Positions 15,842-24,026 of a DNA stretch of 45,690 nt are shown here, piece by piece (the first letter of the stretch is position 1; each line of letters begins with the position of its first letter). The translations under genes were made by a program, and so were the position numbers. The DNA is taken from NCBI GenBank assembly GCA_902774925.1, contig CACYKE010000057.1, forward strand, positions 1 through 45,690. The letters are read 5' to 3'. Below the pieces are notes generated by a model that ran no database searches, had not been told where the DNA came from, and was given only the letters and a program-made list of their open reading frames with translations. Source of the DNA: an uncultured Prevotellaceae bacterium (lineage in GTDB: Bacteria; Bacteroidota; Bacteroidia; Bacteroidales; Bacteroidaceae).

Positions 15842-16846
15842 ATGAAAAAGATATCGCAACGTGACATTGCCAAATCGCTGGGAGTAAACGTCTCCAGCGT
15901 GTCTCGGGCATTGAAAGGGCAAAAAGGCGTCAGCGAAGAGCTGAGGCAGAAGATAGAGCGTATGGCGGCGGAGAACGGCTACCAGCCTATGGATTTTGCT
16001 GCTGCGGAACATTACGATGCGACGCGGATTATCGGCATAGTTGTGCCTGACATGTCGTACAATCTCTACGCTCATATTGTGAAATGGATAGAGTCGGAAG
16101 CGCGCAAGTCTGGTTATATGTCCATCGTGACAGATACTTGCGACCGCTATGATTACGAAGTGGAGAGCCTCGAGCGACTGGTGGAAATGCACGTCTCGGG
16201 TATCATCGTGAGTCTGTCGCAGGAAACGACGGATTACAGTCATCTGCTGCGGGTGAAGGAACACAACATTCCACTGGTGTTGTTTGACCATGCTGCAGAT
16301 GTCGACGTGACGTCGGTAGTGATCAACGATGCCGACACAGCGCGTCAAGCCACACATTACCTGATTGATGGCGGAGCACGGCGCATTGCATTCCTCGGAG
16401 GTTCGAACAAACTGAAACAGACCGCCGACCGCAAGCACGGATACCTGGAGGCGTTACGCGAGCGCAACATTCCCATCAGAAAGGAATTGGTGAGGTGTCA
16501 CGATGCCAGTTTCAACTCCGGCCTGACAGATACGCTGGAACTACTGAACCTGCCGGAGCCTCCAGACGCAATCATTGCAACCTTCGGTCCACTGGCTACG
16601 TCATCGATGGTAGCCATTAAGAGTCACAATCTTCGGATTCCTGAGGATGTGTCGGTCATCGGATATATGAGCGACTGGGTATCGGACGTGATGAATCCGC
16701 GGATATCATACGTAAAACAGAATCCTAAGGAGATAGGCACGAAAGCATTCCGTCTGCTGTTAGACCAGATAAACGGGGACGACCGCGTGAGGCGTATGGT
16801 CGTTAAGACTCGTCTGGAGATTCGTGAGAGCACAAGAAATACATAA
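15842..16846 (+). CDS. LacI family transcriptional regulator
   Basis: A 334-aa repressor-type regulator. The LacI helix-turn-helix and hinge helix occupy residues 1-55 (ISQRDIAKSLGVNVSSVSRALKGQKGVSEELRQKI). A periplasmic-binding-protein-like effector domain follows at 60-330 (IIGIVVPDMSYNLYAHIVKWIE, GIIVSLSQET, RIAFLGGSNKLKQTADRKHGYLE, DVSVIGYMSDW). It probably senses a sugar. The start at 15842 is set by the HTH; the in-frame extension to 15734 crosses the leader hairpin. Its neighbour is the wreck of a SusD gene, so it was probably the local regulator of a polysaccharide-utilisation locus that has since been deleted. Confidence 0.92.
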   Translation: MKKISQRDIAKSLGVNVSSVSRALKGQKGVSEELRQKIERMAAENGYQPMDFAAAEHYDATRIIGIVVPDMSYNLYAHIVKWIESEARKSGYMSIVTDTCDRYDYEVESLERLVEMHVSGIIVSLSQETTDYSHLLRVKEHNIPLVLFDHAADVDVTSVVINDADTARQATHYLIDGGARRIAFLGGSNKLKQTADRKHGYLEALRERNIPIRKELVRCHDASFNSGLTDTLELLNLPEPPDAIIATFGPLATSSMVAIKSHNLRIPEDVSVIGYMSDWVSDVMNPRISYVKQNPKEIGTKAFRLLLDQINGDDRVRRMVVKTRLEIRESTRNT

Positions 16847-16894
16847 AATATTTGGCGTGGGGGAAGGACAGGGCGAAACAATGCTAAACGGAGG

Positions 16895-17225
16895 TTAATA
16901 ACCTGGATTCTGAGTGAGATTCTGATTAAGTGCACGCACGTCGGCAGGGATGGGGAAGACGGTGGTGTGACCGTCTGACTCGTCGACGGCTCCGGGACCC
17001 TCATAGAGCGACTTATATTGTCCAAAGCGGATGAGGTCCGGGCGGCGCCAACCTTCCCAGCAGAGTTCCAGTAGACGTTCGTCGAGGATGTTGGCAAGAG
17101 TACACTCACGGGGCGCTGCTCCAACGCGCGCCCTGACGGCATTGAAGTCGGCACTGCCGTCCAACCCTAAACGCTCCTTGGCCTCGGCGCGCATCAACAG
17201 CACGTCGGCATAGCGGAAGAGCTTG
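16895..17225 (-). pseudogene. SusD/RagB-type lipoprotein, C-terminal fragment
   Basis: About 110 residues that match the C-terminal end of SusD-family starch/glycan-binding outer-membrane lipoproteins: KLFRYADVLLMRAEAKERLG, then a region with ILDERLLELCWEGWRRPDLIRF, and the typical ending FPIPADVRALNQNLTQNPGY. A SusD protein has 450-600 residues, so about 80% is missing, including the signal peptide. Similarity stops abruptly at about 17225, where a plus-strand gene fragment begins. The frame remains open upstream by chance only. No SusC gene is present in the window. Confidence 0.88.
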
Positions 17226-17576
17226 TGGCACCCGGAGGCCGACCTCTGGCTGTTGGATCTGAAGACGGGTGCGCGACGGGCGATGGACGAGGTGAACAGT
17301 CCGCGTGCGGAGAGCCTGCACAACTGGACACCCAATAGCCGATGGTTCCTCTTCGCGAGCCGTCGCGACGACGGGCTCTACACGCGCATCTATATTGCAT
17401 CGTTGGATGCCAATGGTAAGGTCACGAAGCCGTTTCTGCTGCCACAGCGCAATCCAAAGGAATACTATAGCATGTCGCTATACTCCTTTAACACTCCCGA
17501 TTTCGCGAGCCGACGCATAGAGCCTCATTCTCATGAGGTCGCCCGACAAATAGAAAGCGACAAAAGAGTACACTAA
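17223..17576 (+). pseudogene. PD40/TolB-like beta-propeller protein, C-terminal fragment
   Basis: The frame opens abruptly at HPEADLWLLDLKTG and continues LHNWTPNSRWFLFASRRDDG, LYTRIYIASLDANG and KPFLLPQRNPKEYY. This is the end of a WD40-like PD40 beta-propeller protein of the Bacteroidetes type that carries TPR and propeller repeats. Everything before this, including any signal peptide and start, is missing. Only a TTG at 17223 could serve as a start, with no ribosome site. It abuts the SusD fragment tail to head and ends inside the queH stop region. Confidence 0.82.
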
Positions 17577-18145
17577 TGTCTTTGTGAAAATTCGCAGCCG
17601 CAGTATTGCTGGTTGTAGAAGTTGTATTCGCGCAGCAGTTGGTTACGGCGTTCGTAGAGACCGCCCTTACGCCAGTTCTGGGTCCAGAATTCCGTATCGG
17701 GTACGGCCGCTTGAGCCTGCAGGCCGGCGGCGGTAATCTGCTCGATGCTCTTCCAGCGCGATGACGCCAGCGTGGTGGTAAAGAAGTGCAGGCCTTGACG
17801 ACGGGCTTCACGGGCTGCTGCCGTGAGACGAAGCAGGAAGCACTGGCTGCAGCGACTGCCCCGTTCCGGTTCGCACTCCAGTCCGCGGACGCTATCGAGC
17901 CACCGGTTGTGGTCGTAGTCGCCATCTATCCAGCGGACGCCCAGCAAGTCGGCGTGGCGCTTGCTTTCATTCTTACGGATGTCGTATTCCTCGCGGGGGT
18001 AGATGTTGGGGTTATAATAAAAAATGGTAGGGCGGACGTCGTGGGCCAACATCCACTCTACGATGGCTGACGAACAGGGAGCGCAGCAGGCGTGCAGTAA
18101 CACCTCGTGCGCTCCCTCGGGTATGATGATTGCCGGTTGCTTCAC
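17573..18145 (-). CDS. queH: Epoxyqueuosine reductase QueH
   Basis: A 190-aa protein of the former DUF208 family, the non-cobalamin epoxyqueuosine reductase QueH that performs the last step of queuosine synthesis on GUN-anticodon tRNAs. Its cysteine motifs are visible: LLHACCAPCSS near 17, RCSQCFLLRL near 98 and QQYCGCEFS at the C-terminus, which bind an Fe-S cluster and a metal. FYYNPNIYPREEYDIRK is typical. The start is a GTG at 18145 that overlaps the CoA transferase stop by 4 nt (GTGA), so it is translationally coupled to it. Confidence 0.92.
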   Translation of the reverse strand: MKQPAIIIPEGAHEVLLHACCAPCSSAIVEWMLAHDVRPTIFYYNPNIYPREEYDIRKNESKRHADLLGVRWIDGDYDHNRWLDSVRGLECEPERGSRCSQCFLLRLTAAAREARRQGLHFFTTTLASSRWKSIEQITAAGLQAQAAVPDTEFWTQNWRKGGLYERRNQLLREYNFYNQQYCGCEFSQRH

Positions 18146-19647
18146 TTCACGTATTCAGCAAAGTCGGTAAGCTTCATGTCGCCCTTGCGTGCCAGCGTGT
18201 CGTGCATGGCGAAGGCGGCGGTGAGACAGTGGTGCGTATGACCACCAGTACCCAGTTTAAGGTAATCCCACAACAGCTGCTTGTAGTCGGGGTGAGCACA
18301 GTTCTCGATGATGGTCTGTGCACGCTGCATAGGACTCTTGCCGCGCAGATCGGCTACACCCTGCTCCGTCACAATCACGTTCACATCGTGCTCCGAGCTG
18401 TCCTGATGGGTCACGAAGGGCACCACAGAAGAGATGCAACCACCCTTGGCCACTGACGGACAGGTGAAGATGCTCAGATAGGCATTGCGGATGAAGTCAC
18501 CCGAACCACCGATACCGTTCATCATCTTCGTACCGCTGATATGGGTTGAGTTGGCATTACCGTAGATATCCACCTCGATGGCCGTGTTGATGGCGATGAC
18601 ACCCAGACGACGGATCACTGCGGGGTGGTTAGAAATCTCACTCTGACGCAGGGTCAGGTGATTCTTGAAATAGTCCATATTGTCATACACCTGCATCAGG
18701 CAGTCGTTCGAAACGGTCAGCGAACAAGCGGAGGCATCCTTCACACGACCATTCATCATCATACCTACCACAGCATCCTGCAGCACTTCGGTATAAATGT
18801 TGAAGTCGGGCACGTGCTTGTCCTCACCCAGGGCACCGAGGATGGCGTTAGCTGTCGAGCCCACACCACTCTGCAACGGCAGGAACTCTTTGGGGATACG
18901 ACCCTTGTGCAACTCGTCTACGAGGAACTCAGCGGTCAGATAACCAATCTTATCGGTCACAGGGTCGCTGTCCTTGAAGGCACGAGCCTCATCAGGAATG
19001 TTACACTCCACGACACCTACCACCTTCTCCTTAGGAATCGAAACGTAAGGTACACCGATACGGTCACTAACATTGAAGATGGGGATAGGCTTGCGGTAAG
19101 GAGGATCCAACGGCTCATAGACGTCGTGGATGAACTTGGCGTTAGGATTGTGGAACGAGTTGAGCTCGAGGATGACGTGCTTGGCCAGACGAGCAGCAGT
19201 CGGGGAGATACCACCGGCAGCAGTCAAGTAGACATGATAGTCATTACCCACCTCTTCGATGTCACATACCTCGAGGATTGCCCAGTCCACATCACCATAG
19301 AATCCATAACGTAGTTCCTGTGCCATGTGACTCAGGTGTAAGTCGTTGTAGGGAATCTCACCTGCATTCACATGCTTACGGAAATCGGGGTTCGTGGTAT
19401 AGGGTGCACGATAGAGGATTGCCTGGGCATTGGCCAGGTCACCGTCTGTCGACTGTCCCGTGGAGGCACCTGTGAAGATAGCCACCTTAAACTCGCGGCC
19501 GGCCTCGTGCTCAGCCATAGCGATTTTTGCTAACTCTTTGGTTGTTGCCTTGGCCACACCAGCAGGTGTGAAGCCGCTCATGGCGATATGATCGCCATTC
19601 TTAATCAATGCTGCAGCCTCTGCAGCGGTCATACGTGTATAAGCCAT
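18142..19647 (-). CDS. Acetyl-CoA hydrolase/transferase family, succinate CoA-transferase type
   Basis: A 501-aa class I CoA transferase of the Cat1/AarC/ScpC group, which moves CoA between succinyl-CoA and acetate or propionate. The catalytic glutamate is in YTEVLQDAVV near residue 295. The CoA site GVGSTANAILGAL precedes it and GIGGSGDFIRNA near 390 follows. In succinate/propionate-forming gut Bacteroidales such an enzyme fits the last step of propionate formation; the exact acids cannot be told from sequence. It has its own -7 element (19677-19684) facing cysS. Confidence 0.9.
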   Translation of the reverse strand: MAYTRMTAAEAAALIKNGDHIAMSGFTPAGVAKATTKELAKIAMAEHEAGREFKVAIFTGASTGQSTDGDLANAQAILYRAPYTTNPDFRKHVNAGEIPYNDLHLSHMAQELRYGFYGDVDWAILEVCDIEEVGNDYHVYLTAAGGISPTAARLAKHVILELNSFHNPNAKFIHDVYEPLDPPYRKPIPIFNVSDRIGVPYVSIPKEKVVGVVECNIPDEARAFKDSDPVTDKIGYLTAEFLVDELHKGRIPKEFLPLQSGVGSTANAILGALGEDKHVPDFNIYTEVLQDAVVGMMMNGRVKDASACSLTVSNDCLMQVYDNMDYFKNHLTLRQSEISNHPAVIRRLGVIAINTAIEVDIYGNANSTHISGTKMMNGIGGSGDFIRNAYLSIFTCPSVAKGGCISSVVPFVTHQDSSEHDVNVIVTEQGVADLRGKSPMQRAQTIIENCAHPDYKQLLWDYLKLGTGGHTHHCLTAAFAMHDTLARKGDMKLTDFAEYVK

Positions 19648-19676
19648 AATATTGCAATATTTATGAAATTTGGCTG

Positions 19677-19735
19677 CAAAGGTAATAAAAAAATGAGAAT
19701 TAAGAATTGAGAATTGAGTTTTTTTTGTACCTTTG
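19677..19735. promoter_or_regulatory. Divergent -7 elements, CoA transferase / cysS
   Basis: CAAAGGTA (19677-19684) on the minus strand is TACCTTTG for the CoA transferase. TACCTTTG (19728-19735) on the plus strand is for cysS. The 43 nt between them, where the cysS -33 contact should be, is A-rich and largely a 7-nt repeat array. Confidence 0.7.
19695..19718. repeat. 7-nt periodic array inside the cysS promoter region
   Basis: GAGAATT (19695), AAGAATT (19702), GAGAATT (19709) and a partial fourth unit. The array sits directly upstream of the cysS -7 element, in the spacer between divergent promoters. Confidence 0.75.
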
Positions 19736-19755
19736 CCGGCAAAAAATAGGAAAGT

Positions 19756-21261
19756 ATGGAATCAAAGCTGGTAATTTACAATACGCTGACACGCCAAAAG
19801 GAGCGTTTCGAGCCGATTAACGCCCCCCATGTGGGCATGTATGTCTGTGGTCCTACGGTATATGGCGATCCCCATCTAGGTCACGCTCGTCCCGCCATCA
19901 CCTTCGACCTAGTATTCCGCTATCTGAAGCATCTGGGCTATAAGGTGCGCTATGTGCGTAACATTACCGACGTGGGTCACTTGGAACACGATGCCGACGA
20001 GGGGGAGGACAAGATAGCCAAGAAGGCCCGCCTGGAACAGTTGGAGCCGATGGAGATTGCGCAATTTTACACCAACCGCTACCATCAGGCGATGGATGCG
20101 CTGAACGTGTTGCGTCCATCTATCGAGCCGCATGCTACGGGTCATATCATCGAACAGCAGCAGTTGGTACAGCAAATTCTGGACAACGGCTTTGCTTACG
20201 AGAGCAACGGCTCGATTTATTTCGATATTGAGGCGTATAATAAGCAATATAAGTATGGTATTCTGAGTGGTCGCTCGCTGGAGAATATCAAGGACGAGAG
20301 CCGTGAACTGGCTGGTATCGGTGAGAAGAAGAACCAGGCCGACTTCGCCCTGTGGAAGAAGGCACAGCCCGAACATATCATGCGCTGGCCGAGCCCTTGG
20401 AGCGACGGTTTCCCTGGCTGGCATTGCGAATGCACAGCGATGGGACGTAAATATCTAGGCGAGATGTTCGACATTCACGGTGGCGGCATGGACCTCGTGT
20501 TCCCCCATCACGAATGTGAGATAGCTCAGGCTACGGCGTCGATGGGTCATCCTGCCGTGAAATACTGGATGCACAACAACATGCTGACTATCAACGGTCA
20601 GAAGATGGGTAAGTCGTATAACAACTTCATCACACTGGAACAGTTCTTTACGGGCAACCATCCTTTGCTGGAGAAGGCCTACTCACCGATGACTATCCGT
20701 TTCTTCGTCTTGAGTGCGCACTATCGCGGCACCGTGGACTTCTCGAACGAGGCACTCGTGGCCGCAGAGAAGGGGTTGGAGAAACTAATGAACGCCATCA
20801 GCGACCTTGAGCGCATTCAGATTTCGTCTGAATGTGATGCAGAAACGGAAAAGGTGGTGAAGAGCCTGCGCCAGAAGTGCTACGACGCCATGAACGACGA
20901 CTTCGCCACGCCGCAAGTCATCAGCAATCTCTTCGAGGCCTGCACGGTAATCAACAAACTCGTTGACCACAAGGCCACTATCTGTGCCGAATGTCTTGCT
21001 GAACTGAAGGAGGCGATGCACCTCTTCGCTGAGGATATCCTTGGTCTCAAGGCTACAGCGTCCGCAGGTTTGGCCAACGGAAATAACGCCGCCCGTGAGG
21101 AGGCATTCGGCAAGGTGATGGATATGGTGCTCGAACTGCGTGCCAAGGCGAAGGCCGACAAGGACTGGGCCACCAGTGACAAAATCCGCGACGAGCTGGC
21201 TGCTGCCGGTTTCGAAGTGAAGGACACGAAGGACGGTGTCACCTGGCGACTGAACCTATAA
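19756..21261 (+). CDS. cysS: Cysteinyl-tRNA synthetase
   Basis: A 501-aa class I synthetase charging tRNA-Cys. The HIGH-type motif is [10 protein letters not shown] near residue 38, preceded by the zinc cysteine of YVCGPTVYG. Other zinc ligands are in [11 protein letters not shown] and [13 protein letters not shown], and the KMSKS motif appears as KMGKSYNN near 283. The DALR anticodon-region helices and the C-terminal end ([25 protein letters not shown]) are complete. The stop codon lies in the left arm of a bidirectional hairpin shared with carB. Confidence 0.96.
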   Translation: MESKLVIYNTLTRQKERFEPINAPHVGMYVCGPTVYGDPHLGHARPAITFDLVFRYLKHLGYKVRYVRNITDVGHLEHDADEGEDKIAKKARLEQLEPMEIAQFYTNRYHQAMDALNVLRPSIEPHATGHIIEQQQLVQQILDNGFAYESNGSIYFDIEAYNKQYKYGILSGRSLENIKDESRELAGIGEKKNQADFALWKKAQPEHIMRWPSPWSDGFPGWHCECTAMGRKYLGEMFDIHGGGMDLVFPHHECEIAQATASMGHPAVKYWMHNNMLTINGQKMGKSYNNFITLEQFFTGNHPLLEKAYSPMTIRFFVLSAHYRGTVDFSNEALVAAEKGLEKLMNAISDLERIQISSECDAETEKVVKSLRQKCYDAMNDDFATPQVISNLFEACTVINKLVDHKATICAECLAELKEAMHLFAEDILGLKATASAGLANGNNAAREEAFGKVMDMVLELRAKAKADKDWATSDKIRDELAAAGFEVKDTKDGVTWRLNL

Positions 21262-21288
21262 GTGGGGAGGATTGTCCCCATTATAGGT
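21254..21288. terminator. Bidirectional hairpin between cysS and truncated carB
   Basis: Arm ACCTATAAGTGGGGA (21254-21268) pairs with TCCCCATTATAGGT (21275-21288) with a single bulged G and a 6-nt loop. The arms contain the stop codons of both convergent genes (21259-21261 and 21281-21283). It can form on either transcript. There is no strong T run, but the stem of 14 pairs should end or protect both messages. Confidence 0.65.
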
Positions 21289-22903
21289 ACGACAAATACA
21301 AGTAATTCGTCTGAGCGGGATACTCAGCAGCGAGGGTGTCAATCTGGTTGACGGTGGGCACGAGACCCTGCATCTTGCGCCATTTGCGGATGGTGAGACC
21401 GGCCTGCTCCATCTTCATGCGATGCTCCAAACCGACGGCACGGGCAATCTGAAAATCGCTGAAGCCATAGACCTTGGCGGCACGCAGCAACAGGGCAACC
21501 TCGGGCGACTGCAGGTACTCCTTGAACTCACTGGGCTCCATGAACTCTGAAACCTCCGACAGGTGGGCGTACTCGTGCAACTGCTCGTCGATGTTGACGA
21601 TGTGCTTCAGCTTCTCAAGGAACCAGCGGTCAATCTTGGTCAGCTGATGAATCTGCTCAACGCTGTAGCCCATCTGCAGGGCCTTCGACACCACGAAGAC
21701 ACGCATGTCAGTAGGCTCGTGCAGCGAGGTGGCAATGTCGGCAATCTTGATTTCGTGGTTCTCCACAAAGCCGTGCATGCCCTGCCCTATCATGCGGAGC
21801 CCCTTCTGCAGCGCTTCCTCGAAGGTACGACCGATGGCCATCACCTCACCCACCGACTTCATCGATGAGCCGAGCTGACGCTTCACACCGTGGAACACCG
21901 AGTTCTTCAGGTCGAAGAGGCCGTAGCCGAGACCCAGTTTGGCAGCAACGAACGCCAAGGGATAGCCGGTAGCCTTACTGGCAAGGGCCGACGAACGCGA
22001 CAGACGGGCGTTGACCTCGATGACGCGATAGTCCTCGCTGTTGGGGTCGAGAGCGTACTGTACGTTGCACTCGCCGACGATGCCAATATGGCGGATAATC
22101 TTGATGGCGAGGGCACGCAGCTTGTGGTACTCCGAGTTGGTCAGCGTCTGCGAGGGAGCCACGACGATGCTCTCACCCGTATGGATGCCGAGGGGGTCGA
22201 AGTTCTCCATGTTACAAACGGTGATGCAGTTGTCGTACTGGTCGCGCACCACCTCGTACTCTATCTCCTTCCAACCCTTGAGCGATTTCTCCACCAATAC
22301 CTGCGGTGAGAACGAGAAGGCTTCCTCGGCCTGTGCCAAGAGTTGTTCCTCGTTGTCGCAGAAGCCAGAGCCCAAACCACCGAGGGCGTAGGCAGCACGC
22401 AGAATAACAGGGAAACCTAATTCGTGAGCCGCCTTCTGTACCTCCTCAACCGTCGAGCAAGCCTCACTCTTGATGGTCTTCACATCTATCTCGTCGAGTT
22501 TCTTCACGAAGAGGTCGCGGTCTTCCGTATCGATAATGGCCTGAACGGGAGTACCCAACACCTTGACACCATATTTCTCCAGGATACCCTTTTCGTAGAG
22601 TTCCACACCGCAGTTCAGCGCCGTCTGACCACCGAACGACAACAGGATGCCGTCAGGACGCTCTTTCTCAATGACGCGCTCCACGAACTCGGGCGTCACG
22701 GGTTGGAAATACACAGTGTCAGCGACATCCTTCGAGGTCTGCACCGTTGCAATATTGGGGTTAATCAGCACCGAATGAATACCCTCTTCCTTCAGCGCCT
22801 TCAATGCCTGTGCACCGCTATAGTCGAACTCACCGGCCTGTCCAATCTTCAGGGCACCGGAGCCTAAAAGCAAAACCTTTTTTATATCTTTCTTCTCCAT
22901 CAT
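21281..22903 (-). CDS. carB: Carbamoyl-phosphate synthase large subunit, N-terminal half only
   Basis: A 540-aa frame that matches the first half of CarB. It has the carboxyphosphate ATP-grasp domain ([58 protein letters not shown]) and the oligomerisation domain up to YLYLSY. A full CarB has about 1,070 residues; the carbamate-phosphorylating ATP-grasp and the allosteric domain are absent. The frame stops two codons after SY, exactly where the second half (normally SYNG...) should begin, inside a hairpin next to cysS. Split CarB proteins exist in some prokaryotes, but no second half is in this window. Alone it could not make carbamoyl phosphate by the usual route. It overlaps carA by 4 nt. 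Confidence 0.88.
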   Translation of the reverse strand: MMEKKDIKKVLLLGSGALKIGQAGEFDYSGAQALKALKEEGIHSVLINPNIATVQTSKDVADTVYFQPVTPEFVERVIEKERPDGILLSFGGQTALNCGVELYEKGILEKYGVKVLGTPVQAIIDTEDRDLFVKKLDEIDVKTIKSEACSTVEEVQKAAHELGFPVILRAAYALGGLGSGFCDNEEQLLAQAEEAFSFSPQVLVEKSLKGWKEIEYEVVRDQYDNCITVCNMENFDPLGIHTGESIVVAPSQTLTNSEYHKLRALAIKIIRHIGIVGECNVQYALDPNSEDYRVIEVNARLSRSSALASKATGYPLAFVAAKLGLGYGLFDLKNSVFHGVKRQLGSSMKSVGEVMAIGRTFEEALQKGLRMIGQGMHGFVENHEIKIADIATSLHEPTDMRVFVVSKALQMGYSVEQIHQLTKIDRWFLEKLKHIVNIDEQLHEYAHLSEVSEFMEPSEFKEYLQSPEVALLLRAAKVYGFSDFQIARAVGLEHRMKMEQAGLTIRKWRKMQGLVPTVNQIDTLAAEYPAQTNYLYLSYL

Positions 22904-24021
22904 CCTAACATCTTTACGAATTCATCAAACAAAAACTCTGTGTCCACTGGTCCTGAACAAGCCTCGGGATGGAACTGGGCCGACATCCAAGGGTTCGTCT
23001 TGTGGCGGATACCCTCGTTAGAACCGTCGTTCATATTCACGAAGAGCGGTTCCCAATCGGCAGGCAATGTCTTGTCGTCAACGGCATAACCGTGGTTCTG
23101 CGACGTGATGAAGCAGCGGGTGGTGCCTACCTGCTGAACGGGTTGGTTGTGTGAACGGTGACCGTACTTCAGTTTGTAGGTATTCGCACCAGCGGCACGT
23201 GCCAACAGCTGGTTGCCGAGACAGATACCCATGCAAGGTTTCACCTCCGGGTTATTGAGCAACGTGCGGATGTGCGCCACCGTCTTCTCGCAACGCTCAG
23301 GGTCGCCAGGACCGTTGGCGAGGAAGAGTCCGTCGAACTCCAACTCGTTGAAGTCGTAGTCCCAAGGAACACGCACCACCTCAATGCCACGACGGATGAG
23401 ACAACGGATGATATTCGCTTTGACACCGCAATCGACGAGGACCACGCGTTTTAGAGGTGAGAGGTGAGAAGTGAGAGGTGAGAGATTAGTTTCAGGACTA
23501 TAGGTAATAACCTCCTTGCAGCTGACCTGCTCCACCCAGTTCACGGAGCCGTAGTCTTCTTGTTCCGTTTGCTGCGATGTCATCGCAGCGCCCTCAATCT
23601 CAATTCGCCCCATCATCACGCCGTGCTCTCGCAGCACCTTCGTCAGGCGGCGTGTGTCGATGCCCGTAATGCCTGGCACTTGCTCGCGCTTCAGCCAACT
23701 GGCCAACGACTCTTTGGCATTCCAGTGCGAATATGTCTCACTATAGTCGGCCACTACGAGCGCTTTGGCGTGGATGCGGTCGCTCTCCATAAACAGCGGC
23801 AGACCGTCGGCACCGTTGCCAGTATCAGGCACACCGTAGTTGCCTATCAGCGGAAACGTCGTCACCAGTATCTGACCCGCATAGCTGGGGTCTGTCAAAC
23901 TCTCCGGATAGCCCGACATGGCGGTGTTGAATACCACCTCGCCACTGGTATTTCCGTCGAATCCAAACGACCAGCCACAGAACGTCGTACCATCTTCGAG
24001 TATTAATCTTGCTTGTCTCAT
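22900..24021 (-). CDS. carA: Carbamoyl-phosphate synthase small (glutaminase) subunit
   Basis: A 373-aa CarA, which hydrolyses glutamine to supply ammonia to CarB for pyrimidine and arginine synthesis. The N-terminal domain is complete ([39 protein letters not shown]). The glutaminase triad is in [14 protein letters not shown] (Cys) and [11 protein letters not shown] (His, Glu). Residues about 178-191 ([13 protein letters not shown]), in the linker between the domains, are encoded by a 7-nt repeat array and look like an insertion relative to the family. The pathway order pyrG-purF-carA-carB suggests a nucleotide operon. It overlaps carB (ATGA) and lies 5 nt from purF. Confidence 0.94.
   Translation of the reverse strand: MRQARLILEDGTTFCGWSFGFDGNTSGEVVFNTAMSGYPESLTDPSYAGQILVTTFPLIGNYGVPDTGNGADGLPLFMESDRIHAKALVVADYSETYSHWNAKESLASWLKREQVPGITGIDTRRLTKVLREHGVMMGRIEIEGAAMTSQQTEQEDYGSVNWVEQVSCKEVITYSPETNLSPLTSHLSPLKRVVLVDCGVKANIIRCLIRRGIEVVRVPWDYDFNELEFDGLFLANGPGDPERCEKTVAHIRTLLNNPEVKPCMGICLGNQLLARAAGANTYKLKYGHRSHNQPVQQVGTTRCFITSQNHGYAVDDKTLPADWEPLFVNMNDGSNEGIRHKTNPWMSAQFHPEACSGPVDTEFLFDEFVKMLG
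23447..23488. repeat. 7-nt periodic array within carA
   Basis: GAGGTGA-type heptamers start at 23454, 23461, 23468 (GAAGTGA), 23475 and 23482, with a degenerate unit at 23447. The total of about 42 nt keeps the carA frame and encodes [13 protein letters not shown] in the inter-domain linker. Confidence 0.8.
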
Positions 24022-24026
24022 ATATC

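Noticed and set aside
21281-22903. A naturally split carB pair
   Set aside because: Not accepted as the default because no second half is adjacent or anywhere in the window, and the break coincides with an inverted repeat at the cysS end; it remains possible if the other half lies elsewhere.
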